A stretch of 64,000 nucleotides of DNA from Kingdonia uniflora (Eukaryota; Streptophyta; Magnoliopsida; Ranunculales; Circaeasteraceae). The stretch covers positions 1,736,001 through 1,800,000 of the forward strand of contig JACGCM010002568.1 of the NCBI GenBank assembly GCA_014058105.1, written 5' to 3'. Shown here piece after piece: positions 46,058 through 56,639 of the stretch. The notes beneath the pieces were generated by a model, which saw only the letters and a list, made by a program, of their open reading frames with translations, searched no databases and had not been told where the DNA came from. Each line of letters begins with the position of its first letter. Position 1 is the stretch's first letter. The position numbers and the translations under genes are program-made.

Positions 46058-47577
46058 TTTACAAAAAAAAAATAACACCAAATATAATAAACAGCAAATC
46101 AAACCTAAACTCTAGCACACCAAAAAAATTTAGAAGTAATAAATAGGTCTCCCTTCTATTCTTCTATGTTCACAATGGGTAGGATGGAAAAAAACCTTGG
46201 TTCCTATACTCCCATGCATCACTATGCTAATACCAGCTTAAAGTAGATGTTTGGTCCTCACGGCCGAGTGAGTCACCTTATTGTATGTCAGCACTTGGAA
46301 TGGTGACATCACAAACCAACAACCAGTATTATACTGTGCTAGGCTGGGGATGTATCTTGTGAACCCGTGTTTGTACCCCAGTCCGGTAAACCTATCCGTC
46401 GGGTGATGAATAGCACAGGAATCTTGCCAGCCTTTTTTATTATCAGTTATTTTGAGGTCCGGGATGCTTAATTTTTGTGTGATATGAATTTCTTTGTATC
46501 ACTTATAAGTGGTCCCAATTGTTAGAGAGCTACTTGAGTGATGAAATCCCCCATGTCTCTAATAGTTTTTACCTTTACTAATGTTGGGATGAAAATAACT
46601 TAAACACAACAGTACGTCAATCGAACCACAATAATTTTATTATTAGAGCAGCGTGTATTTGCATAGTCCACACGACTTGGAATGCCCCTTGTGCCGGGGC
46701 GGAGCAGATAGGTTCCCATTTTATATATCAAGTTTAGAAAAGTACCAACCTACGGGAAGTGTTTCCCGGTAAAGTTATGGCCGCCCCTTCACTTAGGAGC
46801 GAAAGAAGGAAGTCCCCCTTCAATTAGGGGTCACAAGAAGGATTGTTGAAGCGAGCTTTAAGCTTTTTGCAGTTCAATTTATGACACCTTCTGCAGTTGT
46901 CATTCTTTTGTCTCGTTTAACGATACCAAGAATTATCAAAGTTCAACTGATCGGTGTTTAAGCGAGAATGAAGGAATGTTCATTAGAGATTATTAAGCAG
47001 TTGCATTTATATTTTTTTTCACAATTCAAGCAAATTTTTTGAAAGAAAAATCGTGCAAGATCAGTTTGTCACAAGTGGCCATATGCAAGCATTATATAAG
47101 CTTTTGGATACAAAAGAATTGAGCACATGGAAAATATTATATTTTAAGATTAGTTGCTGTTGATTTTCAAATGATCATAAAATATCTTAATCCCACCACC
47201 GCAAGTATCCAACTTCTCTCAACATACCACTTAGTTGTCAAGCCCCTCAGTAACAAAGATATAAACCCAAGTGGTTAGCAAAAAGATGATTGAAAATAGT
47301 AGCAATTGTAATTAATGTTAAATTTTCAAACTCAAGATTTGTAACCAAAAGTCCCCGACACCCATGCAATTACGTTACAACTTAGTGCTCAATACATTAA
47401 CGTGAAGTACCAACTGTTTGGCTTAATTTTTAAGGCCAATCACTCACAGCTCAAGCACCAAGTATCAAACAACATCCTTTGTACTCAAATGTAATACGAG
47501 ATCCAAAATAGAAAAGATAAAAAGGAAAAGGAAATTGACTTAAAATAAACAACTCAAATATTAAATGTACCTTTTAA
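46058..47577 (-). other. E5 5' leader
   Basis: About 1.5 kb with no gene. It is alignable with E4 52563-53990. Shared landmarks are the CCCCTTCA.TTAGG.G duplication (46793-46828), a GTGATA(T/C)GAATTTCTT(T/C)GTATCAC inverted repeat (46480-46503) and GGTTCCCAT/GGACTGTG... boxes. It probably contains packaging or translation signals, by position only. Confidence 0.5.
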
Positions 47578-47596
47578 GTCTTCGGCAACAGCGCCA
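47578..47596 (-). promoter_or_regulatory. E5 primer-binding site
   Basis: Minus strand TGGCGCTGTTGCCGAAGAC follows the LTR after a few A/T bases. It is a decayed form of TGGCGCCGTTGCCGGGGA, the site reported for Athila elements and attributed to tRNA-Asp. It supports an Athila origin for this pol-less element. Confidence 0.8.
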
Positions 47597-47602
47597 AAAA
47601 AT

Positions 47603-48575
47603 TGATCGATTATAAAATTGACGTCTTAATAACTCGCAAGCCCACAGTATACCGTTGAGTAGAAAAGAAAGCAGGGTCGTATCCCAAGAGACTTGTGGTG
47701 CGAATTATACTTCGAACTAATAATTATATCCAATAAGAATGAGTTTTGCGTTTTTATAATTCAAGAAATTAAAATAAAATACAAACTAGAAAAGATATTG
47801 ATACGATTAGAGAGGAAACCAAGGCGTGATTCCACTTTATCGCTTATAACCTTGAGATAGTATACCAATTTAGAGTATTCGCGAATTTCCGTATCGCATA
47901 TCCTTGGTCGGGTACATAAAACACATCATGAGATAAGATAATTATTGATTGGGAACTACCCATAAACCAACTTACTCAACCATGATCCGGTTAATAAGCA
48001 TGGATTATGTTCGCCTCTCCATATGCATAACCTATCTTGTTATGGTCAAACAAGATGGTTACATAGATTCAGTTTTCTTCCTAATCCTAGCTGTGGTCAA
48101 GCATAGGACGAAGGAATACAAATATGCATTATGCCGGGATAAAGAGAATGTAATTACTCTAACTAAACTACACAATTTTCACAAAAGCTACATTGGATGG
48201 AGCGTCCTCTAGCTTTGGCAAAGAGGTTGAGCTACTCAACCCTTTGATTATTGGCATAATACTATTACTACAATTAAAGTATAAAAGAAGAAGAAGAGAA
48301 GAACAAAAACTTTATTGCTTTATACCTTTTGATTTACACTTTCCAAGATGTCTCTCATGGGTGGGATTCCCCTTCTATTTATAGAGAATAGTATAGGTTA
48401 CAAAATCTCAACAAAAATGAGAAAACCCCTAGACAATGCCTTCCATTATTTGCAAAATATAAGAGCTTTAAAAGGCCTTATTCCATGCCTTAGCCCATGC
48501 ACAAAATGATATGGCTTGATAATCTCCATTAATGCCTCTTTAATGCTCTTTCTTGGACTTTTGATTAATAATTGC
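47603..48575 (-). repeat. E5 5' LTR, proximal part
   Basis: TGATCGATTATAAAATTG... up to the ATTGC where E4 inserts. The minus-strand TATA box CTCTATAAATAG is at 48386-48375. It continues beyond E4 at 55148. Confidence 0.9.
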
Positions 48576-49702
48576 TGATCGATTATAAACTGGCATCTTA
48601 AAAGACCTACAAGCGCACTGTGTACCGTGAAGTACAACGGTAAGCAGGGTCGTATCTCAAGAGACTTGTAGTGCGAATTATGTTTTGAGCTACTAATTTT
48701 ATCCAATAAGAATGAGTTTTGGATTTTTGTAAGTAAAGAAATTAAAATAAAACACAAACTAGCAAAGGTGTTGATACGATTGGAGAGAAAACCAAGGCGC
48801 GATTCAAGTCTATCTGTTGTAACCTTGAGATAGTGTACCTAGTTAGAGTATTCAGGAATTCCCGTATCCCATATCCTTGGTCGGGTATATGCAATAAATC
48901 ATGAGATAAAATAATTATTGATTAGGAACTACCCATAAACCAACTTATTCAACCATGGTCTGGTTGATAAGCATGGATTAGGTTTTCTTTTCCATGTTCC
49001 TAACCTATCTTGTTATGGTCAAACAAGATGGTTACTTATATTCCTTATTCCTTCTAATCCTTGCTATGGTCAAACATAGGACGAAGGAATACGAATATGT
49101 AATATTCCGGGATAAATAGAAATTAATTACTCTAACTAAGCTATACAATCTACACTAAGGCTACATTGGGAAAAGCTTCCTCAAGCCTTGGCTAAGAAGA
49201 TTAGCTACTCATCCCTTTGATCATTTCCATACTACTATTGCTATGATAAAAGTAAAAGACATGATAAAGAGAAGAACAAGAACTTTATTGCTTATTGAAC
49301 CTTGATATTTACACTCTCCAAGATCATCTCTCATGGGTGGGATTCCCCTCCTATTTATAGAGTATATGAAGGGTTACAAAATATTGCAATTAATATAAAA
49401 TCCCCTAAACAATGCCTAAAATCATGCATTTATATTATAACTCATGAGAATAATATCTATATCTAATTTTCTTCAATGGGCTTCCCTGCATGGGCCTTTG
49501 GTTGACAACTTCAAATAAGAATCATTGTTGGAGTGCATCACCCTTGTTCATTGTTAAAAATAAGAAAAATATACGACTTGTGTATTATGTGACCGATTTC
49601 TGTAAATACAAACAAAAATACTATTAGTATCACATTTATTTAATAAATAACTTGGTAAATAGAAATTTTGATGTTGTAGACGTAAATATTACATATCTAT
49701 CA
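48576..49702 (-). repeat. E4 3' LTR
   Basis: TGATCGATTATAAACTGG...ACATATCTATCA. Minus-strand TATA box CTCTATAAATAGG near 49362-49350. The next bases (AATACCCCCGAAC) are the reverse complement of the polypurine tract. Confidence 0.95.
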
Positions 49703-51295
49703 AATACCCCCGAACTTATATTTTGCTAGTCCTAGAGCAAAAGTAAGCAAAAACCATTTTTGCATATCGCGCGGTTGCATTTAGAGTATGAAGCAAGCCG
49801 TTAAACCCCCAAGTTTTGCCTTGTGTGCGAGTGTTGTCTCGTGAGGGTTTGCAGTGACTATACCCACAAAAGTTAATAATAATATTTTAAAAAATTCTAG
49901 AATACACGTGACTCATTTCCTGTAAACTTAACCTTACTTAGTTGTGACAAAAATATACCAATGAAATAATCCTTAAACTTGCTATTCTTTCAAGTATATC
50001 AAAGAATATTTTAAGCTTATCCAAAACTAGAGGTACTACGTCAAGATTAGAAAAAGATTCAAGTATTTTGCTTTAGCTATATTTGAGTGTATAATGAGAA
50101 TAGTTTTATCGCCTAATACGTTGTCTAGAATAATTTACTCAGTTTTTGGTTGTCAAGTTCTTACTGGAATAAATTTAGCGGTCAGTTCGACAAGTGCCTT
50201 AGTCAATTCGTCTTCCTAGAATTTTACTTTTTTTTTTCTTTTGCAAGCCTTTTCTTATTGTGTACATCATTTCTTAGTGAAGCCTCCGTTACAAAAAAAA
50301 TTTGGTCGACAATCCCTGCCAGATAGCTAAGGTTGTCAGGGTGTGGAACCCCATCATGACGTAGACTCAAAATTCTCACAAGTAACATTTTCTTGTGCCC
50401 CTTTCACATAGTTTATGGACAAACTCAAGATTGGTGATAATTTTTCCGCTTTGAACTCTTAGTCCTACGAGTAGCCTTGCAGCGTAAAAGTTTTTATAAC
50501 ACATTTGGCTTATTATTTATTCTTAAGAATGAACTTATTCTTAGGCAGTTGTCTCCCTTGTATAAAACTATTCCAAACATAAATGTTAAATTTCCCTTAT
50601 ACTGAGAAAAAATCTATTCAAGGTATTAATTGTAAAACTACAGTGAAGTGAACGTTTTCAAAATATGTCAAGTTAACTTGAATTAGCCGCTAATAAAAAG
50701 ATAGTACATCTAGCTTAAGATATTCTAAAATATTCTAGTGTATACTTGGTACAATTTCAAATTTTAGGTTTTTCCATAATATTTATGTCAAGGTAAAATC
50801 AGTTTAAGTGTTTGGAAATTCGTAAAAAATATATTATAAATTGTCAAAGTGCCATTATTTCACTTTTTTTCAAAAAATATTTAAAGAAATGTTTTTCTAC
50901 TCCCAAACTTAAATAAAACATTATCCTCAATATTTGAGAACAAAATTTAATACATGAAATGGGAAATAAAAAAAGTTGGAACTTCTCACCTAGATGAGCC
51001 TTGGGTTACCTCCCAAGAAGTGCTAAGTTTTCCTATCTTCAGCCAGACGAATGTACCCCCAAACTTAAATGTCATGATATAAGTCTAAAGGGGTACAAAG
51101 TACAATAATTGATAAACTATCCAGGTTGCAAGTTCTCCTTAAATAACCGAGGAACACCAAAATTGTCCTTATCCTTCAATAACCTGATAATAGAAAAATA
51201 GTGGTTCTACTTATCTGTACCTAATTATGTCGAAGTAATCATGATACCTAAAAATAACTCAGAGTCTAATCTCCGAGGATAAAGATTTTCCTTAT
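49703..51295 (-). other. E4 polypurine tract and 3' non-coding block
   Basis: Polypurine tract GTTCGGGGGTATT on the minus strand at 49715-49703. The block to about 51060 aligns with E6 22195-23540 in opposite orientation, for example GACAACCTTAGCTATCTGGCAG at 50340-50319 against ACAACCTTAGCCAGTTGGC at 22915. 51060-51295 carries the shared CTTCTTGGGAGGTAACCCA signature and decayed coding sequence of the ORF 3' part. Confidence 0.75.
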
Positions 51296-52562
51296 TTAAT
51301 TTAAGGGGAATCTCACTTTGAGATATTTTACAAGGTATATCCCCGTAGACCAAAAATGTATCTTGATATTCATCATTTTCCAAAATGTGACTTGAACCAT
51401 TAAAATGATGTCGATCGGGTGGTTGCAGGCTCGGCTCAAGTTGGTATCTATTTCAAAATATTGATCAATAGCGTAGGTATAACTTGAGTTATCGCGCAGC
51501 AAATCGTCAAATTCATTAACAATTATTGTACTACCAAGTGGCTTGTGAAAGGAAGATGTAGGCCTAGGTATAGGGAGGGTTGATGAAGGAGTAACCAAAA
51601 TCAAATCAACCCCCACTAATAGTGATATATCCTATAAAGAAGGGTCGTCCACCCACTGGTTTTCAACAACACAATTTGTGTCAGGTGGACGCGGCTCATG
51701 GCGAGGCTGAGGTAACTCATAAGGTGACTGAAAAGGAAATGACAAGTTAATAATATTTGCAACAGGCTCGGCAATTTCCAATTTCTTGACTTTGGTAAAA
51801 ATATCATCATCTACAAATTCCTCGCATATTATCGTATAATGAGACGGTGATTCTATATATTCATATTTTATCTCGTCATCATCATCGTCCGAAAAATCAT
51901 TAGAGGAAAGGGAAAAATATTCAGTCTTAGTCATAGTTTCCTAGAATGAATTTATTGGGTTGATAAATTAAATGATGGATGATGACATCGATGGTTGAAT
52001 TTGGAGGGCTTCTTCAAGATCATCTTGAGATATAGGATCGTCGACCTTAAAATATTAATCTTATAAATCTATCTCACAATATGGTATCCATTCACCCCAC
52101 AGAGAAAACAATCCTTGATTATGCTTTAATTCATCCATTTCTAAATCACAAGGGGATTTAACTTTGAATTATTCTTCTTCATTGCATAGAAGTTTTTTAT
52201 GCTCTATTTTACTTCACGTAATTAACAACTGAGTTACCTGAGTCTCTAATCTAGAGATAGATTGAATCCTAGAAGTTTGATTCACCAATGTCTATTGTTG
52301 GAATTGTAACTTTTGTTGCTGAAATTGCATTGATTGTTGGATGAAGAGAGTAAGGGTATCGTCTAAAGAAGGTTTGGGTAGATCGGGTGGGAACTGATTG
52401 GATGACTTGACAGACTGATGAGCCTGCATATATGAATAAGATTGGAAAGGTTCCACGTATTTAGAATTTTGGTGATCCCATGATTGAAAATGATTTTGAG
52501 GTTGTTGCGGGATGTCGAATTGTGAGCTGTATGGATTCCAATATTCTTGCATGTATGACATT
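51296..52562 (-). pseudogene. E4 Athila gag C-terminus-like ORF with unknown 3' part
   Basis: From MSYMQEYWNPYSSQFDI (52562) a single frame runs about 420 codons to 51296, with only about ten stops and no shift. Order: aromatic/Gln-rich start; SLDDTLTLFIQQSMQFQQQ helix; SRIQSISRLETQVTQLL, like Athila Gag C-termini. Then WGEWIPYCEID and an acidic block DDDDDEIKYEYIES. Then ELPQPRHEPRPPD and a last part with GSTIIVNEFDDLLRDNSSY. Only the second segment has a recognised relative. The long shared frame implies that the product mattered, perhaps for packaging. Confidence 0.65.
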
Positions 52563-53990
52563 TTAAAATAAAAGTAACGCCCAATGCAATAAACAACCAA
52601 TCAAACCTAAACTCTAACACATCAACATTTTTTTGAAGTAATAATTAGGTCTCCCCTATAGTCTTCTATGTTCAAAATGGGTAGGATTGCAAAAGGCTTT
52701 GGATCCTATACTCCCTTGCGTCACTATGCTAGTACCAGTTAAAGTAGATGTTCAGTTCTCATGCCCGAGCGAGTCGCCTTATCGTACGTCAGCACTCTGA
52801 ACGGTGACTTCACAAACCTGCAGCCAGTATTTCGCAGCGCTAGGCTGAGGCCGTATCCAACGAACCTGTGTTTATACCCTAGTCCAGTACACCTATCCAT
52901 TGGGTGATAAAATCCCGCACGAATCTTGTTACTCTTTTTTATTATCAGTTATTTTCAGGTCTGGGACGTTCATTTTTCGTGTGATACGAATTTCTTCGTA
53001 TCACTAATAAGTGGTCCCACTTATTAGAGAGCTTTTTGGGTGATGAAATCTCACAAGTCCCTAACAATTTTTACCTTTACAAATATTGGAATGAAAAGAA
53101 ATATAAACACGTCAATAGGTCAATCCAACCACATCAAATATTTTATTAGAGTAGCGTGTATTTGCACAGTCCACATAACTTTATGTTCCTAATGCCGGGG
53201 TAGAGCGGATATGAACCCCTTATAGATGTCAAGTTTAGAGAGACACCAACCTATGGGAAGTATTTCTCGGTGAAGCTGTGGCCGCCCCTTCACTTAGGGG
53301 GCGAAAAAATGAAGTGCCCCTTCACTTAGAGGGGACAAGAAGGATGAATTTAATGATGTTTTTAGCTTTGCGTATTATCCGTCTTGTTTTCAACTTTGTG
53401 ACTATCCCAGAAAACAAGAGAAAAAGGATTAGTGAACCTGCGACAACAATATTAATTAAATTTCTAAGGTTATTGGTGTCTATGATGTTCTGATTTTAAA
53501 ATGAACATATCTTTTGGCTCGGTTGAGAGAGAACATTCAATAATATCAATTTGGAAAGATAATTCAGAAAGAAAAAATATTCAAGAAGGAATTTTTTGAG
53601 AATTTAGCTTCCCTAATGCTCAAAACAGGTGATGAATGCACAACAGCGTCCTTAACTGAGACTATTTTTACTGTTGTTTCAAAAACCAGTAACTCTCAAG
53701 CGACTAAATAGAAAAAATATGATCTATAGCAATTCGGAAAGGGTTTTGAATTATCTAAAACTTTCGTAGCAAACATAATTACCAATTGTGAAGTACAGTT
53801 AATAAAAAACCGTAAAGCATTCAGGAACATACTTCACACATACAATAACGCCAAAAGAGTTTGAGCCAATCACTCAATCACTTTGTTTTCGAATCCATAT
53901 AAAAGAAAAGAAAAAGAAAAAGAAAAGAAAAACAAGAAATAAAAATTGGCTTAAATTTAAACACCTCAAAAATAAAACGCAATTTTGCAA
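52563..53990 (-). other. E4 5' leader
   Basis: No gene seen. It contains a perfect 10-bp inverted repeat with a 4-base loop (GTGATACGAA TTTC TTCGTATCAC, 52981-53004). It also has two AAGTGAAGGGGC copies (about 53283-53328, minus) and a GA-rich run near 53910-53945. All have counterparts in E5 except the GA run. Confidence 0.5.
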
Positions 53991-54009
53991 GTCCCCGGCA
54001 ACGGTGCCA
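53991..54009 (-). promoter_or_regulatory. E4 primer-binding site
   Basis: Minus strand TGGCACCGTTGCCGGGGAC, one base different from the usual Athila site TGGCGCCGTTGCCGGGGA. It lies six bases inside the 5' LTR. Confidence 0.9.
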
Positions 54010-54015
54010 AAAACA

Positions 54016-55142
54016 TGATCGATTATAAACCGACATCATAAAAGACCTGTAAGCGCACGGTGTACCGTTAAGTATAAGGGTATGCGGGGTTGCATCCCAA
54101 GAGACTTGTTGTGTGAATTATGTTTTGAGCTATTAATTTTATCCAATAAGAATGACTTTTGGGCTTTTATAAGTAAGGAAATTAAAATAAAATACAAACT
54201 AGAAAAAGTGTTGATACGATTGGAGAGGAAACCAAGACATGATTCCACTCCATCTGTTGTATCCTTGAAATAGTTTACCATGTCAAAGTATTCACGAATT
54301 CCCGTATCCCATATCCTTGGTCGGGTATATGCAATACATCATGAGATAAAATAATTATTGATTGGGAACTACCCATAAAGCAACTTATTCAACCATGGTC
54401 CGGTTGATAAACATGAATTATGTTCTCTTCTCCATGTTCCTAACCTATCTTGTTATGGTCAAACAAGATGGTTACTTATATTCTTTATTCCTCCTAATCC
54501 TAGCTATGGTCAAGCATATGACGAAGGAATACGAATATGCAATATTTCGGGATTGAGAGAAAGTAATTACTCTAACTAAGCTACACAATCTACACTAAGG
54601 CTAGATTGGGTGGAGCTTCTTCTGGCCTTGGCTAAGAAGATTAGCTACTAATCACTTTGATCATTGCCATACTACTATTATTACGATTAAAATAAAATAC
54701 AAGAAAATGAGAAGAACATGAACTTTATTGCTTATTGAACCTTAATATTTACACTCTCCAAGATCATCTCTCATGGGTGGGATTCCCCTCCTATTTATAG
54801 AGTATAGGAAGGGTTACAAAATATTGCCATAAATATAAAATCTCCTAAACAATGTTTAAAATCATGCATATATATTACAACTCATGAGAATAATATCTAT
54901 TTCTAATTCTTTTCAATGGGCTTCCATGCATGGGCCTTTGGTTGACAACTTCAAATAAGAATCATTGTTGGAGTGCATCACCCTTGTTCTTCGTTAAAAG
55001 TTAGAAAAATGTACGGCTTGTTTATCATGTGACCGATTTCTGTAAATGCAAACAAAAATACTATTAGTGTCACAATTATTTAATAAATGACTAGGTAGAT
55101 ATAAATTTAGGAGTTGTACACGTAAATATTACGTGTCTATCA
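54016..55142 (-). repeat. E4 5' LTR
   Basis: TGATCGATTATAAACCGA...ACGTGTCTATCA. Minus-strand TATA box CTCTATAAATAGG at 54802-54790. Close to the outer end is an inverted repeat ACACGTAA ATA TTACGTGT (55118-55136). Confidence 0.95.
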
Positions 55143-55147
55143 ATTGC

Positions 55148-55314
55148 TATGGGAATGAACTGTTGGAGTATATTACATCATTTATTTTGTTAAGAACCGC
55201 AAAAACTATCTGACTTCTTTATCACGCAACCGATTCATGTAAATAGAAGCAAAAATACTATTCATATCACATTTAATTAATAAATGACAAGTTAGATATA
55301 AATTTAAGAGTTAC
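55148..55314 (-). repeat. E5 5' LTR, distal part, end truncated
   Basis: Resumes the LTR broken at 48575 (TATGGGAATGAACTGTTGG, as at 42855). It stops after GAGTTAC, where other copies continue about 30 more bases to TATC.TTCA. Helitron coding sequence follows at once. Confidence 0.85.
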
Positions 55315-56639
55315 TTTTTGTCATTCGTATTTGAGATGATTCTAATATTTTATGAGTTGTTATAACTTTGCAATATTGAAAGTCATTATGTTTTTGATAG
55401 TTTAATTGAGCTTCCCTTTGTTGTTCTATCATTAATGGTTGTTTTTGTCTTCTACATTGTGACATTAATTGTTGTTTTCGTCTTCTACATTGTGACATTA
55501 TTCGAATAGAGACTTGATTTATAGGGTCTAGAAGTGGCATCACGTCCGAATATCCATGTTGACCAGTTCTTTATCTTTCACATCTTGCATGTTGGGATAC
55601 GATCCTAACATAATATTAATCTTCGGGCTTAAAAAATGGTAATACAATCACCAATCCATGTTGAACCATTGTGTCTCTTTCACGTCTTGCACATTGTGCT
55701 ATTTTTATGAAAGCATCTTGGACGATCTGGTTGCTTAAATATTTGTGTACTTCATATTGGTTACAATTTCTACGAGGTCTATCCTATAGAATAAAACTAA
55801 GTTTTGTTTTTTATAAATTTAAAGAATGTAATAGTAATTTATTAAAATAAATATTTAGAACGTCAATGAATATCCACATTTCCAATCGAAATTGAAAAAA
55901 TATATATGTAGTTCAGATTATGGGCAAATGATGTCTATAGTTTACAAAAAATACTATAGGCGAAGTATTATTAGAGAGTTTGATTATTGTAGAAGAATGA
56001 ACAAATTATGAATGTGTGAACAAAGAATGGACGTACATATATTTTTGATCTATATGATAATTTCTAGTGCATGTTGAGTATATTATTAGCATGGATATGA
56101 GAATGTAATATCCTCTTGAAATCGGGAAACATACCTTTGTTATAGGCATCTTGCCTTTGCGTGATCAATCATAATCTCCTATGTCAAAATGTGGGTGGTT
56201 GCTCAGAGTCCTTTCCCTTATGGAACCAATTATTTTCTTGCTACATTAATCAATAATAGAATTTGTTAGACAAAATTTTGGCTGGATTAATGTTGAACAA
56301 ACTAGTGGATCTGGGGCAATGTGTTTAGTGCAAATATTTTGGTAGCTAATTAGTCGGCTTTTTGCTTGTGTTTTTTGATGAGATGTCTGCTGGTTTGGAT
56401 TTTGATTAGCTACTCCGGTCCCAACATCCATTTCCACATTTTTATCTCTGATCTATGAAATGAACAATGATTACATCATTATTAAATAAGTTATTAAGTA
56501 GGTTTGTTTTACTGAATATCATCCCACATGTTCTACGTACCTGACTCAATAACAAAACCCGATTTCTTTTCTTGTCATTAGTAATTATGGATTGTTGATT
56601 TTCAGTACCCATTGAATGGTTACGAAAATTGAAGCCCAA
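55315..56639 (-). pseudogene. Helitron N-terminal exons
   Basis: Read right to left. Exon a begins MGFNFRNHSMGTENQQSI at 56639 and ends KRNRVLLLSQ before GTACGT at 56541. Exon b (about 56455-56115, after TTTCATAG) reads VGTGVANQNPNQQTSHQKT and continues to a donor GTATGT. Exon c (about 55780 down, after TTCTATAG) reads RPRRNCNQYEVHKYLSNQIV, then repeated Arg-rich modules (CARRERDTM, HARCERQRT, SQCRRRKQQLMSQCRRQKQ, IEQQREAQLNYQ). Such basic repeats are typical of plant Helitron protein N-termini. It is cut off at 55315 by E5. The rest is at 24960-27110. Confidence 0.65.

Larger units (their letters stand above)
48576..55142 (-). mobile_element. E4: pol-less Athila-like element, complete, 6567 bp
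   Basis: Two 1127-bp LTRs (48576-49702 and 54016-55142) are flanked by a perfect 5-bp target duplication ATTGC (48571-48575 and 55143-55147). On the minus strand it has a primer-binding site (54009-53991), a leader of about 1.4 kb, one ORF (52562-51296), a 3' block and a polypurine tract. It carries no protease, reverse transcriptase, RNase H or integrase. It inserted into the 5' LTR of its relative E5. LTR pairs differ at about one site in ten by eye over the first 250 bp. Confidence 0.95.
27423..55314 (-). mobile_element. E5: pol-less Athila-like element, host of E2 and E4
   Basis: Removing E2 (27626-42120 plus one GATAC) and E4 (48576-55142 plus one ATTGC) restores an element read on the minus strand. 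It has a 5' LTR (55314-47603), primer-binding site (47596-47578), leader, one decayed ORF (46057-44526), 3' block, polypurine tract and 3' LTR (43049-27423). The net size is about 6.8 kb. Its 5' LTR lacks its outermost roughly 30 bp at 55314, so the target duplication (left flank AAGTA) cannot be confirmed. It splits the Helitron gene. No protease, reverse transcriptase or integrase is present, so it depended on another element. Confidence 0.8.

Noticed and set aside
47949..48212. Plus-strand frame of 87 codons in the E5 LTR, with a similar one at 54362-54556 in E4
   Set aside because: It recurs only because the LTR recurs. It is antisense to the element, contains the hydrophobic-looking translation of an AT-rich U5/R region, and has stops in the other LTR copies at 42280 and 48960.
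52800..52920. tRNA-like look of the leader (GGTTCG-type B box on the minus strand near 52865)
   Set aside because: No A box at proper spacing, no cloverleaf arms, and the E5 copy does not keep the pairing.
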